This document shows, one piece after another, positions 7,038 through 13,303 of a stretch of 18,117 nucleotides of DNA (position 1 is its first letter; the number at the start of each line of letters is the position of its first letter). The DNA comes from DATKLX01 sp035542155 (lineage in GTDB: Bacteria; Chloroflexota; Anaerolineae; Anaerolineales; Anaerolineaceae), in assembly GCA_035542155.1 (NCBI GenBank), contig DATKLX010000167.1, positions 1 to 18,117 of the forward strand, written 5' to 3'. The notes beneath the pieces are model-generated. The model had not been told where the DNA came from and did not search any database. It saw only the letters and a list, made by a program, of their open reading frames with translations. Both the position numbers and the translations under genes were made by a program.

Positions 7038-9447
7038 GCACTTGGGCTGGCTGCTCGACCTCTATGAGGACACGGCCCGCGGGCTCAAGCTATGGCTGAT
7101 CGGCGAGGACGAGCGCCGGCTGTGCCTCTACCAGCATTTCCCGGTCGCGTTCTACGCCAGCGGCCCCGCCCACCGGCTGCGCGCGCTGTGGTGCTGGCTG
7201 GAGACGCTCCCCACCCCGCCCCGGCTGTCTCGCGAAGAGCGCCGCGACCTGTTTCTCCCCGACCCGCTCGCCGTACTGGCCATCCAGGTCGACGGGCCCT
7301 CCGCGCTGCGCCCCCTGTTCCACAAGGTGGAGCGAGCCTTTCCCGACCTGACCTATTACGACGCCGATCTGCAGGTCCAGTTGCGCCATGCCGCCGCCTT
7401 TGGCACCTTTCCGCTGGCCCACTGCCGGCTGGCGGTGGACGAGCGCAGCTATATCCAGGAGATCGAGGTTCTCGAATCGCGCTGGGATCTCGATCCGGCC
7501 CCGGCGCCCCTGCGGGTGATGGAGGTCGAGCTGGACGGCGACCCGCGCCGGGCGCCGCCGGCGGGCATGTCTGTACGCTACCGCACCCACCGCTACGAGC
7601 TGCCCTTCCTGCCCGGCGAGACGACTGCCTGGCAGTTCAAGAACGTCCTGCTCAAGCACGACCCAGACGTGCTGGTGGCCGATTTTGGCGACACCTGGCT
7701 CCTCGACCACCTGCTGGCCAGCGTGGGGGAGAGCTACGAAAAGCTGCCCCTCAGCCGCGACTCCGAGCGCCCGCTGACTCGCATCAAGGAGAAAAGCTAC
7801 TTTTCCTACGGGCAGGTGGTTTACCGCGGGCAGCAGGTTCACCTCTCCGGGCGGGTGCACATCGATAAGCACAACTGCATGCTCTGGTCGGATTACACCC
7901 TCGACGGGATCCTCGAGAACGCGCGGGTGACCGCCCTGCCGATCCAGACCGCCGCGCGGGTCTCGCCGGGGACAGGGATCTCCGCGATGCAGATGATCAC
8001 TGCGCTGCAAACCGGGGTGCTGGTCCCCTGGCACAAGCAGCAGGCCGAGCGCCCCAAATCGATGCTCGACCTGATCCACGCGGATTCGGGCGGCCTGGTC
8101 TACCAGCCCACCCTCGGTCTGCACCGCGACGTGGGCGAGATCGACTTCGTCTCGATGTACCCGGCGATCATGGTGCGCTGCGACATCTCCCCGGAGAAAA
8201 AGCCAATCACCCTCTCCGAGCCGCTTCCCGAGAAGCCCGGCCTGGTCCCGCAGACGCTGGCCCCGCTGCTGGAGAAACGGGTGGCGCTGAAGAACCGCAT
8301 CTCGGCCCTGCCAACCTGGGACCCGCGGCGCAAGTCATATAAGGAGCGCTCCACGGCCCTGAAGTGGCTGCTGGTGGTGTGCTTCGGCTACCTGGGCTAC
8401 CGCAACGCCCGCTTCGGGCGGATCGAGGCGCACGAGGCGGTCACTGCCGGCGGGCGAGAAGCGCTGCTGCGCGCCAAGGAAGCTGCCGAGGACGGGGGCT
8501 TCCGGGTGCTCCACCTGTTCGTCGACTGCCTGTGGGTCCACAAAGAGGGCTGCGCCGCGCCCGCGGATTTCCAGCCGCTCCAGGAGGAGATCCGCGAGCG
8601 GACGGGGCTGCAGATTGCCCTGGACGGCATCTTCCGCTGGGTGGCGTTTCTCCCCTCGCGGGTGAACGGGCGGGTGCCGGTGGGCAACCGCTATTTTGGC
8701 GTGTTCCAGGACGGGACGATCAAGGTGCGCGGGCTGGAGGCCCGCCGCGGCGACACGCCGCCCTGGGTGGCTGAGGTGCAGATGAGCCTGATCGAGCACC
8801 TGGCCCAGGCCCCCGACGCCGACGATCTCCCCGCGTACCTGCCGGGGGCGCTGGAGCTGCTGCGCCAGGCCCTGCGCCGGCTCAAGGACGGGCGCGTGCC
8901 GCCGGAAGACCTGCTCGTCGCGCAGCGCCTCAGCCGGGCGCTGTCGAAATATACCTCGCCCTCCCCGGCGGCGCGAGCTGCGCTCCAGCTCCAGGCGGTG
9001 GGCAAGGACGTCCAGCCCGGGCAGCGAGTGCGCTTTCTCTTCGTCCGCGGGCAACCCGACGTGCACGCCTGGGACGCGTCTGGGGAGGTCGATCCCCGGC
9101 TGGTCGACGTGCGCGTGTACCGCAAGCTGCTCCTGCGCGCCGCGGAGAACATCTTCCAGCCGTTTGGCATCGCCGCGCGGGATCTGCACCTGTGGATGAA
9201 GGAGAGCGCGGCCGTCCTGCCGCTTCCGTTTACCCGGCGAGATGGGCGATCTTCAAACTGGCTGGAAAGGTTCCAGGGTGTGGGGAGCTTGCCTGGTAGT
9301 CCGGGGATTGCTGGCGCTCGGGATGGTGGGTTGCGGGCAAACCCAGGAAGATGCGGGAGTGATCCAGAGAGCCAGGCCGTTCCGAAGCCTGCAACCGGTC
9401 TTACGCGGATGCGCTCGATCCATGGGCGTAGAGTGAAGAGGGCGTAG
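7030..9447 (+). CDS. Divergent family B DNA polymerase (PolB2-like)
   Basis: 805-aa reading frame; start ATG 7030 overlaps the upstream stop codon. The N-terminal part follows archaeal PolB (LTYYDADLQVQLRHAAAFG compares with the 'YNADI' segment), and a degenerate exonuclease region follows: VMEVELD (E165, E167) where Exo I has FDIE, and DPDVLVADFGDTWLLDHL where Exo II has YN..FD. Polymerase motif A is EIDFVSMYPAI (D372). Motif B is K445-WLLVVCFGYLGYRNARFG, in which the usual NSxYG Asn-Ser is replaced by Val-Cys. Motif C is LFVDCLWV (D499), where the first Asp of DTD is Phe but the metal-binding second Asp is kept. Both catalytic aspartates are therefore present, so polymerase activity is possible while proofreading looks lost. 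This fits a translesion or repair polymerase. The last ~45 residues are encoded by a dispersed repeat (from 9313), so the ancestral end was probably near 9250. Confidence 0.85.
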   Translation: MIEHLGWLLDLYEDTARGLKLWLIGEDERRLCLYQHFPVAFYASGPAHRLRALWCWLETLPTPPRLSREERRDLFLPDPLAVLAIQVDGPSALRPLFHKVERAFPDLTYYDADLQVQLRHAAAFGTFPLAHCRLAVDERSYIQEIEVLESRWDLDPAPAPLRVMEVELDGDPRRAPPAGMSVRYRTHRYELPFLPGETTAWQFKNVLLKHDPDVLVADFGDTWLLDHLLASVGESYEKLPLSRDSERPLTRIKEKSYFSYGQVVYRGQQVHLSGRVHIDKHNCMLWSDYTLDGILENARVTALPIQTAARVSPGTGISAMQMITALQTGVLVPWHKQQAERPKSMLDLIHADSGGLVYQPTLGLHRDVGEIDFVSMYPAIMVRCDISPEKKPITLSEPLPEKPGLVPQTLAPLLEKRVALKNRISALPTWDPRRKSYKERSTALKWLLVVCFGYLGYRNARFGRIEAHEAVTAGGREALLRAKEAAEDGGFRVLHLFVDCLWVHKEGCAAPADFQPLQEEIRERTGLQIALDGIFRWVAFLPSRVNGRVPVGNRYFGVFQDGTIKVRGLEARRGDTPPWVAEVQMSLIEHLAQAPDADDLPAYLPGALELLRQALRRLKDGRVPPEDLLVAQRLSRALSKYTSPSPAARAALQLQAVGKDVQPGQRVRFLFVRGQPDVHAWDASGEVDPRLVDVRVYRKLLLRAAENIFQPFGIAARDLHLWMKESAAVLPLPFTRRDGRSSNWLERFQGVGSLPGSPGIAGARDGGLRANPGRCGSDPESQAVPKPATGLTRMRSIHGRRVKRA

Positions 9448-9504
9448 CCTTCGGATGGGGGGATCATTTTTCTCTGGATTTAAGTCTGCCCGAAGGCTAC
9501 GCCC
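9313..9504. repeat. Dispersed palindromic repeat, copy A
   Basis: Homologous to 12977-13211. It begins with a 27-bp head (9313-9339) that matches copy B at 26 of 27 positions. It ends with a 15-bp perfect inverted repeat, GGGCGTAGCCTTCGG (9440-9454) and CCGAAGGCTACGCCC (9490-9504), enclosing 35 nt. The segment just before the hairpin (GGCGTAGAGTGAAGA) is also shared. The polymerase stop codon (TAG 9445-9447) lies inside the left arm. Confidence 0.85.
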
Positions 9505-9536
9505 CTGCAGATTAAACAGTTTTAGGGAGGTTTTCA

Positions 9537-9809
9537 ATGGAGAAGAAACGTCCGGTGCTGACCATCCGCCAGGCGCAGGTGTTGGACAGGTTGAGGAGAG
9601 GGTATTCACTCAAACAGATCGCAAGCCAGTTGGTGGTTGGCGAGCGCACCGTCCGCGATCACCTGAGGATCTTGAAGCGGAAATTTGGCGCAGAGTCCAC
9701 GGCCCAGCTCATCGCGCTCGCCAGCCAGAATCAAGACCTTCCCCCAGTGGAACCGCGCGGGGGAAGGTCCACAGAGGAAGAAGATTTCTCTACTTGTGGA
9801 TCAGCTTGA
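9537..9809 (+). CDS. Small LuxR-type (GerE) HTH protein
   Basis: 90 aa, essentially a bare HTH domain: LTIRQAQVLDRLRRGYSLKQ, then IASQLVVGERTVRDHLRILKRK with the recognition helix at about residues 34-48, followed by a short acidic tail (STEEEDFSTCGSA). No receiver or sensor domain. A strong Shine-Dalgarno site AGGGAGG lies 6 nt before the ATG. It sits directly downstream of the repeat that ends the polymerase gene and could be co-transcribed with the cassette or be separate. Its last 20 nt overlap the 3' end of the convergent lipoprotein gene, and an 11-bp hairpin lies within its C-terminal codons. Targets are unknown; it and the regulator at 5670 bracket the polymerase cassette. Confidence 0.85.
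   Translation: MEKKRPVLTIRQAQVLDRLRRGYSLKQIASQLVVGERTVRDHLRILKRKFGAESTAQLIALASQNQDLPPVEPRGGRSTEEEDFSTCGSA
9735..9769 (-). terminator. Hairpin inside the LuxR-type gene, downstream of the toast-rack gene
   Basis: GACCTTCCCCC (9735-9745) and GGGGGAAGGTC (9759-9769) are exact reverse complements with a 13-nt loop. On the minus strand it starts about 20 nt after the stop of the lipoprotein gene, the right place for its terminator, although only a weak T-rich stretch (TTGATTC) follows. It lies within the C-terminal codons of the + strand regulator. Confidence 0.5.
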
Positions 9810-10641
9810 GGTTGCCGACGCCCATGTCGATCTGGATGGTGACCTCCGGCCCCTCGCCGCCGGTGGAGTAATTGCTGCCCTCGGTGGTCCAGGTGCCGTT
9901 GGTCTCGACGTTGTTCAGGCCGCCATTGGTTTGGATGCTGGCCTTCATTCCCTCGGGGATCATGATGGTGATCTGGCTGACCCCGCTGTGGATGGTGACC
10001 TTGCCATCGCGCTTGAGCTTGCCGGTGAAATCAAGGGTGTAGTTTCCCGCGCCGCTGTCGAAGGTCAACTGCTCGAAGTTGGCATTGCCCAGGCCTTCCA
10101 TCTCCACCTGGGAAGCGCCGGTCTTGTAGTGGAAGTCGGAGAGCACCTCGGGGTTGGCGGATGTAAAGGTCACCCTGGATTTGCTCGCCCCGTCGGAGAT
10201 GTCCAGCTTGCGCAGGTGCAGCCCGCTGAGGTCGAGGTTGCCATCGTAGGCTCCGGCGGACACGGACAGGTTCATGGGAACGGTCGAGCTGAACTTGAGA
10301 TTCCAGTCGTTCTGGATGTCGTTCCCGATGCGGACGTTATCCAGCGTGGACTGCTTGATCTCCAGGGTGTTGTCCTGGCGGGTGACGGTGGGCTTCCATT
10401 TGTCGATGTTGTATTCCACCGTGCCCTGGACCAGACCATCGGCGTTGCCGGCCAGCTTCAGGGTCCCGGCGCCCATTTCGATCTTGACCTGGGTGGTTGC
10501 TCCGGGCCCGAAGGGGGCCTCGTTGACGGTCAGGGTCTGGGTGGGGCCCGGCCTTTGGGCCTCGGGGAGATTGACGGTGAAGGAACAGGCCAGGGAAGCG
10601 ATGACCAGAACAATCAGGGCAAACAACAATGGGCGTTTCAT
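9790..10641 (-). CDS. Toast-rack / DUF4097-like lipoprotein
   Basis: 283 aa. The N-terminus MKRPLLFALIVLVIASLAC is a lipoprotein signal with cysteine at residue 19. The body is a long series of beta-strand repeats of the type GAGTLKLAG, SAGAYDGNLDLSG, GASKSRVTF, GASQVEMEG, GAGNYTLDF, GVSQITIMIP and GVGNLKLIHK, the pattern of the 'toast rack'/DUF4097/LiaF-like right-handed beta-helix proteins found with envelope-stress regulators. GGAGAG lies 6 nt upstream of the ATG. It is the last gene of the sigma/anti-sigma operon (67-nt gap from the bactofilin-like gene, with a hairpin in the gap). A surface sensing or adhesin-like role is inferred from family resemblance. Its 3' end overlaps the convergent LuxR-type gene by 20 nt. 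Confidence 0.8.
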   Translation of the reverse strand: MKRPLLFALIVLVIASLACSFTVNLPEAQRPGPTQTLTVNEAPFGPGATTQVKIEMGAGTLKLAGNADGLVQGTVEYNIDKWKPTVTRQDNTLEIKQSTLDNVRIGNDIQNDWNLKFSSTVPMNLSVSAGAYDGNLDLSGLHLRKLDISDGASKSRVTFTSANPEVLSDFHYKTGASQVEMEGLGNANFEQLTFDSGAGNYTLDFTGKLKRDGKVTIHSGVSQITIMIPEGMKASIQTNGGLNNVETNGTWTTEGSNYSTGGEGPEVTIQIDMGVGNLKLIHK

Positions 10642-10667
10642 AGCGAGCTCTCCAACGATTATTTCGC

Positions 10668-10701
10668 GGATCCTGGCTCCTGTTAGGGGGGGTCAGGATC
10701 C
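10668..10701 (-). promoter_or_regulatory. Intercistronic hairpin before the lipoprotein gene
   Basis: GGATCCTG (10668-10675) and CAGGATCC (10694-10701) form a perfect 8-bp stem in the 67-nt gap between the bactofilin-like gene and the lipoprotein gene, with possible further pairing of CTCCT with AGGGG in the loop. No U-run follows on the minus strand. It may partly terminate or protect the upstream transcript and so set different levels for the two genes. Confidence 0.45.
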
Positions 10702-10708
10702 ATCAGGT

Positions 10709-11782
10709 TCAGAGGTTTTCTTGACCGGCCGGGGGTTGGTTGGACGCGGTCTGGGGCGGCTCAGAGGTCGTCGGGTAAACGTCCACGACCCTGGAATTCT
10801 GCGCGGGAGGGGTTGACGGCGCGGTGGTTTCAGAAGGCGGGTAGTCGCGCGTTCCGAAACGGGTGAGGATCACCGCGCCCAGGCCCACCAGGCAGATGAC
10901 CACGCCGGCCAGCCACCCGACGCAGGGAACGAGGTTCAGCACCTCGACGATGGTGCTGAGGGCCAGCGAGCCGACCCCGGCCCGGATTGCGGGCGCCCAC
11001 TCCACTTTCGAAATGCGGTTGATCCGCCGCCCGGTTTCCAGGCTCACGGCGATCCAGCCATAAGCCACCGCCACGGCAAAGGCCAGCAGGCCGAGCGCGC
11101 TGATCGGGATGAGCAGGATCGTGAATATCATGAGGATCAGAACGATCGGCACGACGAGTGCGGTCAGCAGGCCGTACCCACCGGCCAATACCGGTTGGGC
11201 AGCCGCTGTCTGGGAGACGCGCGCGGTGGCATCCGGGACGATCAGGACGACCAGGATGGCCAGGAAAGCGAGGGCCAGGGTGCGGCCGAACCAGGCGTAG
11301 AATTCCCAGATAGGACTATGAGTGAAGTCCCGCCAGGGATTGAATGCATAGCTGGGGACGTTGAAGTGGAACGGACCTTGCGAGCCGTTGACCGTCTTCC
11401 CCTGGACCTTTGCACCAGCGGCCTGGTGAACTGTGGCGCCGAAGAGGGAGATGTTCCCGTTCACCATGGCGTCGTCATTGAGGAAAACCGTGCCGCCGAA
11501 TGCGGCGATATTTCCCTGGATTTCACCGCTGATGTCCAGCGTTCCTCCGGTCAGGACGGCATCGCCGGTGACCACGGCGTCTTTTTCGATCGTGGCGCTA
11601 CCGCCGATAACGGCCAGATTTCCATCCAGCGTTTGCCCACTGGACAGGGTATAAGTTCCCCCTAAAACGACTTTGTCATCCGTCGAACCAGCCGGGCTGG
11701 CCGCGAGCGCACGCCCGGGTATGGCCAGGATCGTCAGACTGATCAACACGATGACGAGAAACAGTTTATTGATGTGCTTCAT
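10709..11782 (-). CDS. Bactofilin-like (polymer-forming) membrane protein
   Basis: 357 aa. A signal peptide or first helix (KLFLVIVLISLTILAIPGRALA) is followed by a beta-repeat region at about residues 40-135 with short repeats such as GGSATIEKDAVVTGDAV, GGTLDISGEIQGNIAAFGG and NGNISLFGATV, the right-handed helix typical of bactofilin/polymer-forming domains. About four membrane segments follow (for example LALAFLAILVVLIVP, GLLTALVVPIVLILMIF, LGLLAFAVAVAYGWIAV and LAGVVICLVGLGAVIL), then a Pro/Ser/Thr-rich tail. Its start codon overlaps the stop of the anti-sigma gene (ATGA), so the two are translationally coupled. Placing the polymer domain outside the membrane follows from the signal peptide. 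Function is probably a surface scaffold or sensor linked to the ECF system; that is inference. Confidence 0.8.
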   Translation of the reverse strand: MKHINKLFLVIVLISLTILAIPGRALAASPAGSTDDKVVLGGTYTLSSGQTLDGNLAVIGGSATIEKDAVVTGDAVLTGGTLDISGEIQGNIAAFGGTVFLNDDAMVNGNISLFGATVHQAAGAKVQGKTVNGSQGPFHFNVPSYAFNPWRDFTHSPIWEFYAWFGRTLALAFLAILVVLIVPDATARVSQTAAAQPVLAGGYGLLTALVVPIVLILMIFTILLIPISALGLLAFAVAVAYGWIAVSLETGRRINRISKVEWAPAIRAGVGSLALSTIVEVLNLVPCVGWLAGVVICLVGLGAVILTRFGTRDYPPSETTAPSTPPAQNSRVVDVYPTTSEPPQTASNQPPAGQENL

Positions 11783-12321
11783 GCTTGTTCACTCCTTTTG
11801 ATGATCGGCAATCGCCATATGCTGATGATCCAGATCAGGGTCCAGATGAGAAGTGTCGATGAAATCACTATCCAGAGGACAAGCGAGATGATGGGCGGGA
11901 CGGCCTGGATGAGAGCGGTGAAGAAATTACTGATCCGTCCGGCCAGCTCAAAACCGCTGGTCAGGCTGAACATCAGGCCGTAGACCAGCTCTATCGGGGA
12001 GGGGAAATGGCCAAAGCGCTGATACACGCCTCCGATTGCCAGCCCAATCGCTCCCAGCCCGCAGATCAGCAGCAAGAACCAGGTCTGGCGGCGCTGCTTC
12101 TGGATCCGCTCGGCCTCGAGGCGAGCCTGCCAGCGCCGGGCAAACCCGGGCGCGGGGCCTACCTCAGGCATGCGGCGGATCTCAGCGCGCACTTCGCGCC
12201 AACGCTCGTTGAGCTGCGGGCATTCCTGGCAGACTTCCAGATGGGTCTGGAGAGCCCGCTCTTCCTCGAGGGTCAGGTCTTCATCGGAGAGAAGCCATTC
12301 CTCAAAGGGTTGATGGTTCAT
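11779..12321 (-). CDS. Zinc-finger (zf-HC2) anti-sigma factor, membrane-bound
   Basis: 180 aa. The N-terminal cytoplasmic part has the HxxxCxxC zinc-binding motif of ZAS-type anti-sigma factors (H27, C31, C34 in THLEVCQEC), which holds the partner sigma factor inactive. A linker is followed by a membrane helix at about residues 82-101 (WFLLLICGLGAIGLAIGGV) and a second hydrophobic region at about 143-170 (IISLVLWIVISSTLLIWTLI). The gene overlaps the sigma gene by 20 nt and the next gene by 4 nt, the classic arrangement for stoichiometric co-expression. Release of the sigma factor would follow an envelope signal sensed through the membrane part or through the downstream proteins; the signal itself cannot be read from the sequence. 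Confidence 0.88.
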   Translation of the reverse strand: MNHQPFEEWLLSDEDLTLEEERALQTHLEVCQECPQLNERWREVRAEIRRMPEVGPAPGFARRWQARLEAERIQKQRRQTWFLLLICGLGAIGLAIGGVYQRFGHFPSPIELVYGLMFSLTSGFELAGRISNFFTALIQAVPPIISLVLWIVISSTLLIWTLIWIISIWRLPIIKRSEQA

Positions 12322-12892
12322 AGGGCCTCCTGTCAGATAGTTGCGGCTCAGATTGCTGCTGCCAAAGTTGGGCCAGCTCGCGCCGGGCGCGGTGCAGGCG
12401 GCTCTTGACGGCGCTCACGGTCAGAGAAAGCGAATCCGCGATCTCCTCGTCCGAGAGGTCGTACCAGTAGCGCAGGATGATGGCTGCCCGGTCCTGGGAG
12501 TTCAGCGAGGCCAGCAAAACGCGCATGCGTTGCTGTGAATCGCGTCTCGTGGAAATGCTTTCAGGACCGGCAACCGGATCGGGAACTGCTTCATCAGGGA
12601 GCACATCCAGGGGGACTATCGGCGCCCGCCGGCGGCGGATCTGGTCGATGCAATAATGGGCGGCAATGGAGAGGAGCCAGGTGATGAAAGAACGCGTCCG
12701 GTCGTACCGTTTCAAGTTCTGGTACGCGCGGAGGAACGTTTCCTGGGCAGCGTCTTCCGCTTCTCCACTATCGCCCATCATCCGGTAACACAGGTGATAC
12801 ACCGGTGTCTGGTAAAGCTCGACCAGGCTGGCAAACGCGTTGCTGTCTGCCCTGAGGGCTCTGTTGATCAATTCCGCTTCGGTACTGCTCAC
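12302..12892 (-). CDS. ECF-type RNA polymerase sigma factor (RpoE-like)
   Basis: 196 aa. Region 2 spans about residues 20-90 (AFASLVELYQTPVYHLCYRM, EAEDAAQETFLRAYQNL, FITWLLSIAAHYCIDQIRRR, with the -10 recognising DAAQETF segment). Region 4 spans about 122-180 (LNSQDRAAIILRYWYDLSDE, then EIADSLSLTVSAVKSRLHRA as the -35 recognition HTH). Region 3 is absent, as expected for ECF factors. Start is GTG at 12892, with AGGAG 11 nt upstream. The factor directs RNA polymerase to its own regulon, probably including this operon, and is kept in check by the zinc-finger anti-sigma encoded next. Upstream, TAGAAT or TATATAAG-like sequences on the minus strand (about 12920-12935) could be the promoter, but no match is convincing. 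Confidence 0.93.
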   Translation of the reverse strand: MSSTEAELINRALRADSNAFASLVELYQTPVYHLCYRMMGDSGEAEDAAQETFLRAYQNLKRYDRTRSFITWLLSIAAHYCIDQIRRRRAPIVPLDVLPDEAVPDPVAGPESISTRRDSQQRMRVLLASLNSQDRAAIILRYWYDLSDEEIADSLSLTVSAVKSRLHRARRELAQLWQQQSEPQLSDRRPYEPSTL

Positions 12893-12976
12893 CTTGCAGC
12901 TTGCTCCTGAGTCTGGATCATTCTACCTTATATACGGAAGGGTGTGGAAAAAGTTGCAACGGGGATGTGGAATGCC

Positions 12977-13211
12977 GGCGCTCGGGGTGGTGGGTTGCGG
13001 GCATTCCAGGGAAGATCCATTCCGTTCCCATGGATTGGTTTATCCGATGGTCCCTCCACCCACCCTACGCCGATGTGTCTTCCTGATGGAGCTTAGAGCA
13101 AACAGGGCTACGCGTGGGCGCTCAATTCATTAGGCGCAGAGCAAAGAGGGCGTAGCATTCGGATGGGTGAATCCATTTCCCTGGAGGTTCGCCTGCCCGA
13201 ACGCTACGCCC
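12977..13211. repeat. Dispersed palindromic repeat, copy B
   Basis: Same element as 9313-9504. The 27-bp head is at 12977-13003. The terminal inverted repeat is GGGCGTAGCATTCGG (13148-13162) and CCGAACGCTACGCCC (13197-13211), 14 of 15 positions paired, with a 34-nt centre. The shared segment GGCGCAGAGCAAAGA precedes the hairpin as in copy A. The middle is about 40 nt longer than in copy A and not obviously alignable. Confidence 0.85.
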
Positions 13212-13264
13212 CTACCAGAAGAAAACGGTTCTCGATTCTCGGCTTTCGTTTCTCGTTTTAAAAA

Positions 13265-13303
13265 TATAATACTACATATGACTTATCCAATGTGGAGGAT
13301 GGA
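13265..13303 (+). promoter_or_regulatory. Promoter -10 and Shine-Dalgarno site of the GH5-galT operon
   Basis: A perfect TATAAT at 13265-13270 lies in an AT-rich stretch 34 nt upstream of the ATG at 13304. The -35 region is poor (TTTCGT-like). GGAGGA at 13294-13299 is the Shine-Dalgarno site and fixes the start at ATG 13304 rather than the upstream GTG 13292, which overlaps it. Confidence 0.55.

Larger units (their letters stand above)
12893..13303. other. Non-coding spacer holding repeat copy B and a promoter
   Basis: A 411-nt stretch between the sigma gene and the GH5 gene. I see no convincing gene, tRNA or other RNA gene in it. It carries the upstream region of the sigma operon (12893-12960), copy B of the dispersed repeat (12977-13211) and the promoter region of the GH5 gene (13240-13303). 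Open frames across it have no Shine-Dalgarno site and are made of repeat sequence. Confidence 0.7.

Noticed and set aside
8335..9189. Long minus-strand open frames opposite the polymerase gene (also 7090-8124)
   Set aside because: They are antisense shadows caused by high third-position GC; they are rich in Arg, Gly, Pro and His and show no domain pattern.
9242..9436. Small + strand frame at the end of the polymerase gene as a separate gene or as a frameshifted polymerase C-terminus
   Set aside because: It consists mainly of the dispersed repeat, has no Shine-Dalgarno site and no similarity to polymerase thumb sequences that I can see.
12840..13133. Small + strand open frames in the spacer before the GH5 gene
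   Set aside because: They run through repeat copy B, have no ribosome binding site and are not homologous to the corresponding frame in copy A.
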